Below, in pieces: positions 41,045-52,660 of a stretch of 64,000 bases of DNA (position 1 is its first letter; every line of letters begins with the position of its first letter). The notes under the pieces were generated by a model, which ran no database searches, had not been told where the DNA came from, and saw only the letters and a list, made by a program, of their open reading frames with translations. Source of the DNA: Baylisascaris procyonis (taxonomy: Eukaryota > Nematoda > Chromadorea > Rhabditida > Ascarididae); contig JAZARR010000153.1 in NCBI GenBank assembly GCA_037389465.1, positions 2,837,001 to 2,901,000 of the forward strand, given 5' to 3'. Position numbers and translations under genes: made by a program.

Positions 41045-42638
41045 TAGAAAAATCCATGGTTTATATCTCGTTGATTGTATACCTATTTTGACGGTTGCAG
41101 TCTCATACCATCGAATATTGCGCATAGCCGGTTGCGGATTTTTGGTGGGCATTTTAACAATAATCCTCAATATTTGCCAATATTTTATTCGAATAGTGCA
41201 TTAGATTATCTGTTCGTTTCTTTTCGATTTGTCACGAATCTGCTTCTTGTTTTGTAGTGAATTAATGAATTCCTCGATGGTTTTTCGAGTGATGATGAAT
41301 CGAGTTTACATTGTTCATCGGTTTAAATAGATATTTGCTTTAATGTTGTAATAAGATCATGCGTATTTTGGCCGCTTTGCAAAGGATTACGCTGCCTTCG
41401 TCAGCTTACTTTATTCGTTTCTTTTGCATCGCAGATTTCGTTCAGGGATCCTTTTCTAGATTTCGAAGAGCCGGCTGTCAAAACAATTATAGTGTCCCCG
41501 AACTAAAAATCAAGTCGTATCGTTCTCGTGCTTTCTTTAACAACTATAGAAAGGAAAGCTTCAGCATGATCGAGTATCATTAGAAATGGAGAAAGTGAAA
41601 GGGTTTTGGATTTTCGAAATCAAATGCTTCTAAAAGAATGCTAGTTTATTACTCTAATTTAAATATTTCTGTTGCTTTCTGTTTGGTGAACAAATAGTTT
41701 TCTAGGCTATTGCCCCTTTCATACATAAGCATGTCATTATTTATCAACGTTCAATCAAAAATTAATCGAAAACCCGAACATCGTCAAATTAATTCGCTTA
41801 TTCAGAAGATAGTTTTAGCGTTATTTTGTAATAAGTCTATTATAGTGATACTAGCACTACAAAAATGGATGTGCTATCGAACAATAAGCACTCTGAGCAG
41901 CCGTAATTGAATATTTGAATTTATGAAGAAAATCGTGAACTCTCTTCGAGGATGTATTGCACTCATGGATAAACGATGCTCATAAATGTAGTCTTCACTA
42001 AATTTTTTGCATTTACAGGTAAAATTCAAAATCTACTGCTACTGAAAGTTTGGTGGAGGAATTTTGTGGCTGATGTGACATTATCTTTATCTGTTTTAAA
42101 AAAATGTTAGGAGATCCTGAGCAGCCTATCCTTCCCTTCCAACTCCTCCATCCTTTATGCTTGTTCGGCTTTCTTCTTACTATAAGCAGTGCCGTTAGTT
42201 CGCCTTATCTTGGCGTTGATTGTTCTGCGATTTTCAATAGTAAGTTCGTTTGCGCTGAATTCTTCGAGCTTCAATATTCATGTATTATAAAATACGAATT
42301 TCCTATTGTTCATTGTAGGTTGGCATTATGCTGTTGTTTATTTTGTGAACATTTTTTTTGTCTTTTTCCCGAGTGATTTCTTCTCGAGTTAGTTCCATGC
42401 TCATACATCATTCCTTTATGAGGTTCACCTGTGATGTCTTTTTATTCGGTGATGATCTTGCTGAGAGGGAGGTGATGTTTTCAATGTCTGATATCTGGGA
42501 TTCGTATGGATGCTTCGTGAACTAGAGTGCTCTAAAGGCAATACTTCTTTGTGTTAATGCTGTGCTCGCTATCTTATCCAACTTTTCAATAGGTGGATGG
42601 GAGAAGAAAATGCTGGAAAATTCCTTGGGAAAGAATTG
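41045..42638. other. Spacer before LTR element, no recognised gene
   Basis: AT-rich sequence with short open frames (for example + 41359-41583) of T-rich codon use and no recognised homology. No clear poly(A) signal for the upstream gene was found within 200 nt. Confidence 0.45.
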
Positions 42639-42898
42639 TGTTGTGGTGAACGGCCGCTCTGCGACTCAGTTTGCGTATATCAATCTCAATGACATCTGTT
42701 CTTCTCTGCGCTATTATATTGCGCCTTTCTTCTGGTTGTCTTGTTGCGTTTTTCAAACCCGTTTGCTGCGTTGGCCCGGATATTTTGTGTTGTTCAGTTC
42801 AGTCAACGAGTCCAGTCAACCAGTTCGGTTCGGTCATCCGTCAGTAAACTTCTACTCTTCGTCTCGGCCCGTCTCCTTTACACAGCAGTAACACAACA
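42639..42898 (+). repeat. 5' LTR of Ty3/gypsy-like element
   Basis: Begins TGTTGTGGTGAA and ends ACACAACA, giving TG...CA termini. It aligns along its length with 45298-45575, including the shared segments tttttcaaacccgtttgctg, caacgagtccagtcaaccag and cttctactcttcgtctcg. The 5-bp flank aattg resembles gattg after the 3' LTR, an imperfect target duplication. Confidence 0.85.
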
Positions 42899-43035
42899 GT
42901 GGCGACCAGTATTCGAGCGGCAGGGATCGACAGCAGTATTCGAACAGCAAGCATCGACAGCAACGGACGGCGACAGGGATCGTCAGCAACGATCGACTGC
43001 CAAACTCTTCGAGCCGTACTCGACGCTCAGGAGCA

Positions 43036-43644
43036 ATGACAGCCACGGGCGCTCGCAGTTGTCTTGGAGTCAGCGGATCGACAGCAGCAGGCACTGCCGG
43101 AGTGAGTGGAGCGGATGCTAATCGCTATCGGACCACTGCTCCTCCTGCTTCGACTGCTGGGTTCATCACAAACTCGCTGTCGATACGACTGCCGGGGTTT
43201 GCTTACGATCCAGACAATGGCGGCACGTTGACTTATGGTTCAACAGATACGAAGACGTCATTTCCAAAGACGGAGCGGCACTTCATGACGCTGCGCGGGC
43301 CCGGCTCATCATTTCGAAGCTGGACGCTACTACGTACCCCGCTTCACCAACCATATTCTGCCAAAGAGAGCTTCGGAAGTCTTCCTCGAAGATACCGTCA
43401 AGACTCTGAACGAGCTGTTCGGGCACAACGTGATAGTTTTTGCCCATCGCTACATCTACCTCAGAACTCAGCCAATGAATCCGATCCCATTGCCGCCCAG
43501 ATGCGGGCGGATGATGTCGTCAACGGTTTTTGTGCTCATCCGTCCATCCAAATCACTCTACACGTGGGAGGAAGAGACTCTAATACCAATGTCCTAACAG
43601 ACCGACAAATAAACCGAGCCCACCGAGGTGAATCATCTCATTAA
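43036..43644 (+). pseudogene. gag (capsid) remnant of the LTR element
   Basis: The open frame starts in a low-complexity Ser/Ala/Thr/Gly region. Near 43180-43230 it carries the capsid start typical of gypsy gag (LPGFAYDPDNGGT). Similarity then continues in another frame from about 43231 (DLWFNRYEDV) and shifts again near 43340 (ILPKRASEVF), so at least two frameshifts break it. Non-functional. Confidence 0.7.
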
Positions 43645-44397
43645 AGGAAATGCTTAGAGCGGATCTCGTCAATCATGCCCCATCCGGGCATTTGCCAAGC
43701 CATAGGATGGTAGAAAGCCGCGACCACACCAGCGAAGGCGTCGGATAGTGCCGCATATCTAGCGCCGAAGGTGAGCTGTCTATCAATATCGTCCTGAGCT
43801 GGCCTGAAAACGCGGAAATAGGTGAGCTATTGGGGAGATCGGACTTGCTGATACGTTGCAAGTTCCAGTTCCAGCGAATTTGGCTGAGTTCTCGTCCAAC
43901 AGAGGCTCGGATATTCTGCGACTTTTCCACTGGTCTGTTCAGCAATACAGAGGGGCTAACCAAGACCGAGATCTCGAGGCAGCATCCGCTCAACTCGCCT
44001 GGCTTCATGGTTGCATTGTTGGTGGGGATGTTGCTTTGGATCTCACAAACCCTGATCATGTCTGGGAAAGACTACCGTGAGACCGTTAGGTCCGTTTCAG
44101 TTCAAATAAACGCGACCAACCAGGTATCGGCATCCTCACAGATGAACAGGGATGATTCTCCACATTCACGGCCCCGGTTGGTCACGCGGTCACCACTTTG
44201 GTAGCAGCGAGCAAGATGTCATGGTGAGCACAAATCATCACCTCGGCGTCAGACTCGATACCCCAACCGGCAATCGAATGTACCACGGCTACCTCGAGAA
44301 AGTTGTCCGGTCACTTGATGCCTTGCATCTGAACTGGGACGATGAGAACGATCGCACACGGATCTACAACATATGCCACTTCTAGTCGACTAAGGCG

Positions 44398-45170
44398 GTG
44401 CCGAACCAAATCATCCAGATGAACTCAGTTTCTACGTCTGCAACCATCAGTACACTCAAGAAGATTTTCGCTCAGTTCGGGAATCTGCAGACCCTCGTCA
44501 CGGACAACGCCACGCGGTTTTCGTCGACAGCGTCCAGTCATTTCTGCCGTGCACGCGTCTACGCTCCCAACCGTTCCACCCGCAAAGCAATGGTCAGGTA
44601 GAGCGCTTTGTGGATACGTTCAAGCGTGCGCTCATCAAGCTGGAGGAGGAGGAACCGACGGTCGACGCACTGCAGACCTTTCTGGTGGCATGCCGTTCAA
44701 CGCCTTGTCGGTCTGGACTGGATCGTATGCCTCGGCAGGTGTAACCATGCTACAAAGGTGCCAGGCTTCCAGTCCGGAAAGGGACAGCTCTCGTTGGTTG
44801 GAGAGAGCGTCTTGTCCTACACCCGAGGCTGGAGGCTAGCTAAGCGGAGGAGGCAAGAGGCACCCGCCGAAAACCTCTTGGGACGGCAAATGTGTGCCGT
44901 TTTTGACCGGACGATGCCGCAGACCAACAGTGTCATACGACTATGCGAAATTAAAATGCAGTAACAGTTCAGTCGTCACCACGGTGCTAGTCGCCGCTGC
45001 TTCAAGGTCGGTGGCGCCGTCTACGCCAAAGATTGTCGAGGAACGAAAGACACCTGAATACCCGGCGCCGTTGTGCGGAAATTCGGCAACGCGACCTACT
45101 CTGTGCGTTGCGGAAACCTTCTTTGGAGATGTCACATCAACCAGCTACGATCACGCACAAAGGTGCGGAC
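44398..45170 (+). pseudogene. Integrase remnant of the LTR element
   Basis: Frame 44398 on carries a segment around TLVTDNATRFSS, corresponding to the second Asp of the DDE core. The next part, in another frame near 44575-44700, holds HPQSNGQVERF with the catalytic Glu. The C-terminal GPY/F-like region follows near 45000-45160, ending in LLWRCHINQLR. Frames change between these blocks. Only the 3' part of pol remains. Confidence 0.75.
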
Positions 45171-45297
45171 TCTTGGTCAATTGCTGGACGTATTAGTCTG
45201 CCTGGTCTGCCTCCGTCGCTCATCGCGTGCTCGTCGCGCTCCCACTCGTCTTCACATGGATCCCACAAAAACGGCGTATCCTTCGTTACTCGAAAGT

Positions 45298-45575
45298 TGT
45301 TGTGATGAAGGAACGCGTTGCGACTCAATTTGCATATATCGACCTCAGTTATATCTGTTCCTCTGTGCCTTTTTATACTGCTCCTTTCCTGTGGTTGTAT
45401 GGTTGCGATTTTCAAACCCGTTTGCTGTTATGTGCGTTGATCCGGACATCTTGATGGTTTTTTGTGCTGTTCAGTTCTGTCAACGAGTCCAGTCAACCAG
45501 TTCGGTTCAGTCATTCGTCGCTTAATTTCTACTCTTCGTCTCGCCTCATATCCTCTACACGGCAACAACACAGCA
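45298..45575 (+). repeat. 3' LTR of Ty3/gypsy-like element
   Basis: Begins TGTTGTGATGAA and ends ACACAGCA, pairing with the 5' LTR but slightly longer (278 against 260 bp) with many substitutions and small indels. Followed by gattg. Confidence 0.85.
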
Positions 45576-48459
45576 GATTGCTTCGAAGAGCATTCTTTGG
45601 CGTTTCTTGGCTCCATCTCAGTCAAATCAGCGTATCATTGGTTTCTGTGGCTTTGAAAGGTCTAGGACTCATACCACCACCCATCCACCCTATGGCTCTC
45701 TTTAAACTCATGTATTACTGTGCTGGCAAACAGCATCGCATTTCTCCTGACTCGGAGCTGTTACGTGAACATTGATCCCAAATGGGATCGTTAGCTGTAC
45801 ATATAAACAGCGTTCGTTTTCGAACGCTTCTGATAAAGCAAATAGGTTGGATGCATTCTGTCGGCCCGGGGTGGGGGGGGGGGGAGGATGAATTCCGAAT
45901 CCTCTTATCGTCCTCTTGGTTCTGGATGTGCCTCAGATTATATTATATTGAATGTTGGTCTAGTCTTCCTTTAGCATTCCTTTAATATATTTTTTTAAAA
46001 TTAATTTCATGCTTTAGCATTGTTATGGTTAATGAATGATAGACGTTTCATGCTTCTGTTAGAGCAGCATACCAGAAAGGTCATTGTAAGCGTTAGATTG
46101 ACAGCTTTCAATGGAGAGATGGTAATGTAGGCTTCAGTTGACACTTCATTCCGTGCTCACCGCCAAGAGTATAAAAAACATCGTTCTGTAGAAAGGTTTC
46201 TTTAGGAACTTAAAAAAAGTATTTTTCAAAATTAGGCTGCTACTTCTTGAGGGAAGTGCTGTGTGCGTTTAGGTTCGCTTAAGTTGAAGTAAGTGCGACA
46301 AATGGCTGTAGGGTAGTTAAGTGACAGACGACTGTCAATAGAGTTGTCGTCATCCGTGATTAATGCTGAGCATTTTCTAAATTTTGATTTTCAAGAGTAA
46401 CCGTTCATTCTAGTAAAATTAACTCTCAGCTCCCTGCTTATTTTGTGTTCTTTAAATTATCGTACATTGGCGGTTTTTCTTCGATGAACGCTTGTTTAAG
46501 AATAAGAATTCATCTTGTTTTCAGCAACCAACTCTCTTTCTTTGTTGCTCTGCTTACTTCATAATGAAATTGACGAAATATACGAGTGCTTGAAAATGTT
46601 ATGCGCTTTCATTTAGCTTTTTTCTTATTGATATTGATAAGGTAGTGAAAGTTTAATGAATTTCGACATTGATTAGAATAGATACTAGAGATATGGGACC
46701 GGTGAGCTGGTTGGAATTGAGGAGCAGCGGAGCAAATCCATCATAATATCGGTGAGAGGTCGGCCAAGAGTTGAGTTAATGCATGAAAAATATTTTGGCA
46801 ATGGGCGTCGACGTTGTTTTATATAGGATTTAGGATCGTCGACTGTGTTATTTTGATACAGGTGAATATAGGTAAATTTAAAGTGTTTTCTTTATCTTCT
46901 AATAAATCTGGAAGGTGAGAGGATCGGATTTCGATGAATATTGCACTTATTTTTAAAGATGTGAGTGATTTCTGTAGTAAATTGCTCTTCGAATATTTGT
47001 AGAAATTTGTGGGCGATTCTTCTAATAACTGTAGAAATTTGTTGATTGTACGAAAAATGAATAATGTAGATGTTTGATTCATCGTTGATGTTTTATAATC
47101 GGTTTATTGATGAGCTTGAATACTTTTCCTTATGATTTGTAAAAATGATCTTTTAGATATTCGGAACGTTGTGTTTATTTTCATTTGTTGTCATTGCATC
47201 TTTGTGAAATATTTCGTTATTCGATTATTTTTCACGATAGGAAACTGATTAATGAATATGTGATGATTGCTGTGAAAGATAAGTAGTAAAAGATAAACTC
47301 ATTTATTGCTCTGCTTAATGTTGACTGTTCACAGTGGTCACTTTTAGATAGTACTGAGAAAGCATGGTTCGAGAATGAGTTTTTTAAGGGGTTGGGGGAC
47401 GGAGGAGGGGCAGGAAAGGTGGAAGTAGGCAGTGATGGGCTATGATCAATTATGCTGCAGCTCTCAGAGAAACTTTCATCAACTAGATCGTTTTGACGTC
47501 ATTGGATTCCTTCTTGCACTGTTTATGATGTTCATTGTATGGGACATATTTTTTCACTTCTTTTTGCGTTTTGCTGAGAAATTTTCGGTCAGTTAAATTG
47601 GCTCTGTCGTAGTTTACTCATTTTTTTCAATTGGGAAACGCGAAGAGTATCTCGTTATAAATGGAACCGCGCGCTTAGCAGTGTCGTTAGATTTCCCTCC
47701 TTTTTTTTTGCTCAAGAACTTTGTTTTCTATCATTATATAACTTTTCACATTTCACTCTAAGTAGCTAAACCGATAAGTCATTCTTCTTCATGTAAGCGC
47801 TATATACGGGCACTTTTATTGTTTTCAGTGTTTCCCTTATAATGTGCTACGGCAGATTCTTGTCTGTCTATGTGGGTCTTACTGTTTGTATGTACGCACT
47901 GATCTGTTTTGTCCGATGGTTCCATGAAAGCAACAAAGCTAAAGCTATGAGATCAGATGCGTTCACAAAGCTGGAGACGTTCAGAACAGTTCGAAAACTT
48001 ACAGTTCAGAGGAAACTAAGTTTGTGTTCACAGCCTAGGTCGTAGAATACTCGAAAAATAGTCTATTTTAATGGCCGATTCGGTTTAGATATGATTGCAT
48101 TGTTGGGTAAATTTTTTCATCTTTTTTCAGGTTTTTCAAAATATTTATTCTAATAGCCGGTTTATAAAAAGATGTCATGACTGTACCACCACTTTGTTAT
48201 CCAACTTGTTAATGAGATGACTAGGTTATTAGTCAGTAAACATCATGAAGTCGGACCGCCTTTGAAAGTAATGCTGGCAACGAAGGGGAAGGGGTTGGGG
48301 GAGAGAAAACAAGAGGAAGAACTCGTCGTCACAATTCTTTTGAGCTAGTCCCCTGTTTCGTTGCTATAGGTATAGGGCAGGGATTTAGGCAGTGAAAACT
48401 TGCTGCTATAATTATGCCGTGGAGATTTTTTAATTAATTGGAGAGGTTAATTTATAAGA
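45576..48459. other. Spacer between LTR element and uL14m gene
   Basis: AT-rich with a G-rich homopolymer patch (45867-45883) and a poly-T patch (47700-47710). The only item of note is a short membrane-protein-like frame at 47842-48045, listed separately. Confidence 0.45.
47842..48045 (+). CDS. Possible small single-pass membrane protein or first exon
   Basis: A 67-codon frame whose ATG lies 12 nt after a perfect acceptor (ttgttttcag), as expected for SL trans-splicing. Residues about 6-25 (FLSVYVGLTVCMYALICFV) form one hydrophobic span, followed by a strongly basic tail. Codons after the span favour purine in first position. No homolog recognised; it could equally be a chance frame or a first exon ending at one of several weak donors. 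The tail ends 415 nt before the uL14m start. Confidence 0.22.
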   Translation: MCYGRFLSVYVGLTVCMYALICFVRWFHESNKAKAMRSDAFTKLETFRTVRKLTVQRKLSLCSQPRS

Positions 48460-50214
48460 ATGCAGTAAGTTTCGTTTCTTATTATATTATAGGAATATGA
48501 TTGGGAGATGTACATTTTCAGCTATGAGTTGAGTCAACATCGTTCACGACCTCCATGTCCAGGCATTCATCGTCGTACACGTTGCATTGTGGTCGATAAT
48601 TCAGCATTGGGCAAAGAGGCAAATACCAGTGGAAAGCTTGCCTATTGCATTCATGTATATAAGCAAGGAAGACGAAAGAAGCATATGCCACATGCCACTC
48701 TTGGTGATAAGGTACTTTCCTTCTTGGTCTCTGTCCAAGTCTATCGCTTACCAACTAGTAGAGCCGATTGCTTTTCAGATTCCATCAAGGAGAATGCCAC
48801 TTTCTTGTTGAATTAATTGTCCCTAATGTATGTGAAAAATGCCTAAAATAACTCATTGATGTGATAGAAATTGGCGAGTATCCCACATGTTGCCTCATAA
48901 AATAATAGTAGTTGCTTAGGTGTTGTACCTATGTTTCCCACTCCAAATAGCCTAATTTTGTTTTCATGTTTTTTAGAAATATAATCAAATGGGATAGTGG
49001 TTGCATGTAGTTGTGAAATCTTGTTCAATATCGAATGGTTGCTTGAATGTTGTTCAGAGCCCCATTTTAGAATTGATATGGAAAGTTCTGGCGATGGACA
49101 TAGAATTATGGTTCTAGTATCTCAGCTAATGGCATTTTGATGAGGTAATAATATACCTATATTATTGCAACAAATTTCACACTGCACTGTGTGTTTGTAG
49201 TTTATTGGCAAATATGTTGCCTGGATCATCAACGCTGATACGGTTTTATATGTCTTCGTCGTGACGAATACAATCGTATTACGCTACTATGGTCGAGTAA
49301 ACGAAAAATAGCTATATAATGTTGGTAATGATAGTTTGGAAGGACCGTTCGATGAATTAAATTGCAGATTCTTGTTGCTATCAGAGGCGAAATGAGAAAG
49401 GCATATGTGGTTGGTGCTAAAATACATGTGCTTTATCGTAAACATGGTGTTCCTTCGACCGATACCAATAATATTGTACTATTGGTACGTATGCTTTTTT
49501 TGGTAGTCTAGGTGTTTTAAATATTTTTTATAAAAACGGTTCGACTAATTTACTTCATTCAGATGTATCTTCGAAATAATGAATCCTATTTTAGCGTATG
49601 TAGATTCGTTAGGTGTTTCTTAAATAGTGGATATTCAATAGCAAGCGTGGGTGGTTGGAAGGGACGTGAGTGTGGGCGAGGAGATTCGCTGCACGCCTAC
49701 TGCATCGATGAAGACAAGAGGGATTCATCTTCCCAAATTATTGGCAGAAATGTACTGAGAAAAGGTGATTTGCGGTAGATGTGGTTTTCGGGCCGTAATG
49801 AGGCCATCCACATAAAGTTCCCACTGCTTCGGTCTAGTGGGAAATGCCAGTTGGCGATCCTTTTCAATGCAGCTAAACAAAGTGTCATTTTACTGCCTGT
49901 TTTTGACCGTTTCTTGAAACATATAAAAGAATCTTCAATTCAACGCTTGACATTTCTGTTATAATGCGTTGGCCAATTTGAATAATGTGGTGCTAAAGTT
50001 TAATTAATTAAACATTGAAATATCGTGGCAAATAGAGTATCAAAGATCTCTATCAAAGACAATTTCCAAAAATATAAAGCGATGCTATATTCAGGATGAA
50101 GAAGGAAATCCACTCGGGACGCGTATTCTATCGCCAATTCCTGGCAAACTGTTAGAACGACGTGACAAGATGCAATTCTCGAAGGTTTTAGCGTTGGCAA
50201 ATAAGTTCGTCTGA
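48460..50214 (+). CDS. mrpl-14: Mitochondrial large-subunit ribosomal protein uL14m
   Basis: Coding exons 48522-48711, 49368-49484 and 50095-50214 (TGA) carry the uL14 fold in order: RCIVVDNSALGKE, IHVYKQGRRKKH, LGDK, ILVAIRGEMRKAYVVGAK, DTNNIVLL, EEGNPLGTRILSPIPGKL, and KVLALANKFV, matching mitochondrial L14 end to end. The start is the uncertain part. The exon at 48522 follows ttttcag and needs two upstream bases; a mini-exon ATG-CA at 48460-48464 followed by gtaagt fits in phase with a 57-nt intron and gives 143 residues, close to human MRPL14 at 145. The alternative is an unspliced ATG at 48508. The protein would act in the mitochondrial 50S-like subunit at the intersubunit face. Its Arg-rich N-terminus is compatible with import. 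Confidence 0.9.
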
Positions 50215-50320
50215 ATGCTGTGTAGTTTTGTTGTTTTATATTGGTTTAGGGAGAGGTAATTCGTTATATGCAAATGTTGCTTATTTGAATGAAATTTTAT
50301 TGAGGAGAACTTTGACAGCG

Positions 50321-50326
50321 AATAAA
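50321..50326 (+). terminator. Polyadenylation signal (AATAAA) for mrpl-14
   Basis: First canonical aataaa past the uL14m stop, 107 nt downstream, a usual 3' UTR length in nematodes. Confidence 0.6.
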
Positions 50327-51421
50327 ACCGTCAGTATGTTTTCAGAGTAACGCCATACTGGAAATTTGAATTTTTTGAGATACAGTGCTAGCCGTATTCA
50401 TTTCCCGTCAAATTTGTTTTAAAGCATGGTGGAGAGGAGGTGATGTGGAGAAGCCCTCAGCCTTAGCATTTCTCACTGCATTTCAAATATTTTTAATTAT
50501 ATCCAGGAGGGGAGCCGTGTTATGAAGAAGAGTGGAAACTTTCTCTTCAGAAACGATGTTCAATTTGAACTCGGTATTTTCAAAAAACTAACCGTAGCAA
50601 TATTCGCTGCATTTGAAGTTTTCTTAGATCCTCGTTTGGCGCTTTCTTCTGTTTCAGTTTAGCATGATTTAGAGTTATAAGAACAAAGATGTATTATGAA
50701 AACTATTGAATGCAATGTATTCTCGATTATATTAAATTGGTGATTTAACTCAATAAATGAAGTAAAAAGTTGAGTTGGAATTGATATCCCCGTTTTCCAT
50801 GAACTGAGAGGATATAAAATTGCCCATGATGTATTAATTCAGATTGACAATTTCATGCTTGACCCCCCCCCTGTTATTTGCCCCTCCTATATCACAGAAA
50901 GCAAAATATATTGTAATCTTTTTTGTACCGTACAAAGCTTGTCAATAGTGTTCGCACTAATCGTAAAGATTATAAGGGAATTGATCGAATTCTGTTCGGG
51001 AGGAAAGTCTATTCGTACTATATTATCGTAGTATCAGATTTCATCAAATTCTCCTCAATGCTAGCACGAAGGGAGTATAAATCCTAAAAGAACGATAGGA
51101 TATTAGACAAAGAGGCCACAATATTCGGCAAGGGTATGTTATTTGATCGGATGGAGTCATGACAGAGGAATTGAAAGGAAAAGGAAGGAAGGAGAGGGGT
51201 GCATGCTTTTAAATTTTTGCTTCTCGTAATATTTTTCCTATTTTCCTTCTTCGGCAAAGACAAAACTGTTACGATTAATTGGTACGGTATAGATGAGTGG
51301 AACCAGCTAAACTTTAGTTGGGGAATAAGGGAAAAAATTATTTGAGTTACACTGATTTGTCAAAAAGGTACTTAATGTTGATATTGTGCACCATGACTTT
51401 ACATTTTAGTTCCCATTTCAC

Positions 51422-51440
51422 GGGGGGGGGGGGGGGGGGG
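51422..51440. repeat. Poly-G tract (19 bases)
   Basis: Directly readable homopolymer, the longest G run in the window. Prone to sequencing error and slippage. Confidence 0.95.
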
Positions 51441-51993
51441 AAGGAGTCCTATAATGCAACGAGAAAGGCTTCGCGATGTGGTCAATCAACGATGGTACTG
51501 TGGTTATATTTTTGTTGGCACAACCGCCTCTGCCACATTGCCTGGATGCTGTTCGTATAAAGCGTTGATTAAAGAATAATAAATATTACTAACTGTTTGA
51601 AAAGCTGAGGCAGATAAGAAGTACGAAGTGTTTATTGTACGTGCACGAGTACGATGGAAGGTCGATCGAACAGTCAATGCAACGAAAGGGTGGATCTTTC
51701 TAGCAATATGTATTTACAGTTACTGCTATGCCTTGGATTTTATGAGAGAAGAGAGGAGAGGAATGACTTAAAATGTTTAAAAAATCATAAGGGTCCGATC
51801 ACCCCGTCCCCTCATATCCTTTTAGGCGCTTTGCCGAACTAACGAATTCAGCTTGTCACAACAGTGGCGGTACTTTCTAGTGGTCATGCCTTTGGAAGAA
51901 CGCATTTTAAAGGAAAAGAAAAAGATTTTTGACCGTTCAGTATAGACTAAATAGAAATATTGTTTGAAAATTCGAGCAAAGTGGAAAATATTT

Positions 51994-52176
51994 TTGTTCG
52001 ACATGTGGTGACGATTTTAGCACATCCGCGATGATTTTGCGCAATGCATGGTCACATAACAAAGAATGCGATATACATGGCCAGGTGATGACGAATATGG
52101 CGCCTGCTGATCACGTGGTGAAGCATTGTGCAATATCATCGCCGATGTGCTAAGATCGTCATCACATATCCAACAA
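51994..52176. mobile_element. Foldback / MITE-like element with 54-bp inverted arms
   Basis: Left arm 51994-52047 and right arm 52123-52176 are reverse complements at 47 of 54 positions with no gaps, spaced by 75 bp of unrelated sequence with no coding capacity. The structure fits a small non-autonomous inverted-repeat transposon or a foldback element. No clear target-site duplication was found at the edges, so the true ends may differ. Confidence 0.7.
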
Positions 52177-52555
52177 TTTTTCACTTCAAAAAGTCGCAGA
52201 GCTAGGGAATTCAGTAATTATCTGAGAAAAAAAAATGCTCAGTTTATTTCCAAGTTCAGTAACGAGTACCCTTTCGTACAAGAGTGAGAACGAGCTTGGG
52301 ATCACCGTCCGAAAAGCTAATTTGGCTAGCTGCTGCTTACAGCTGATGCGTTGATGATAAGTAGAGTGCAAATATAATAAAAGAAAGCACTGCGTCAAAT
52401 CTGTGAAAAATTGTGCGATGGAACAAAACACAAGAATTACATGAAGGGATTGTGAAGCTGCATATGCTTCAGAGCAGCTTGATCGTGAAGTGCATTCAGG
52501 AAGTTGAACTTGAATCCAATTATGTCGGCCAACTGTGCAGATGGCTAAATTGCAA

Positions 52556-52660
52556 TGATAGCACTGGTCACTCGATATGATCCTGGACGTCACTCGGTAC
52601 CGTTATGGGGAATGGCGATAACAGCACCAGTCACCCATATGATAATGGTCGCTCATTGGT
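52556..52660. repeat. Imperfect direct duplication, period about 60 bp
   Basis: The segment from gatagcactggtcac (52557) recurs in diverged form from gataacagcaccagtcac (52617), sharing the atatgat and tgg-cg blocks in the same order. About three-quarters of positions agree by eye. Confidence 0.4.

Larger units (their letters stand above)
42639..45575 (+). mobile_element. Degenerate, internally deleted Ty3/gypsy-like LTR retrotransposon
   Basis: Two diverged LTRs (42639-42898, 45298-45575) enclose only 2.4 kb. A likely primer binding site, tggcgaccag, starts at 42900, one base past the 5' LTR. Inside are a gag capsid-like stretch near 43180-43600 in shifting frames and an integrase stretch near 44398-45170; no protease, reverse transcriptase or RNase H motif was seen. 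The GC content is clearly higher than the surrounding DNA. LTR divergence and multiple frameshifts indicate an old, non-autonomous copy. Confidence 0.88.

Noticed and set aside
41359..41583. 74-codon + strand frame after the DUF5522 gene
   Set aside because: T-rich first codon positions and no homology; looks like noncoding 3' sequence.
45073..45525. 150-codon + strand frame
   Set aside because: It runs from the integrase C-terminal remnant through the 3' LTR, so it is part of the decayed retroelement, not a gene.
52186..52593. 135-codon minus-strand frame beside the foldback element
   Set aside because: Composition looks random, no splice context or homology, and length is within chance for this window.
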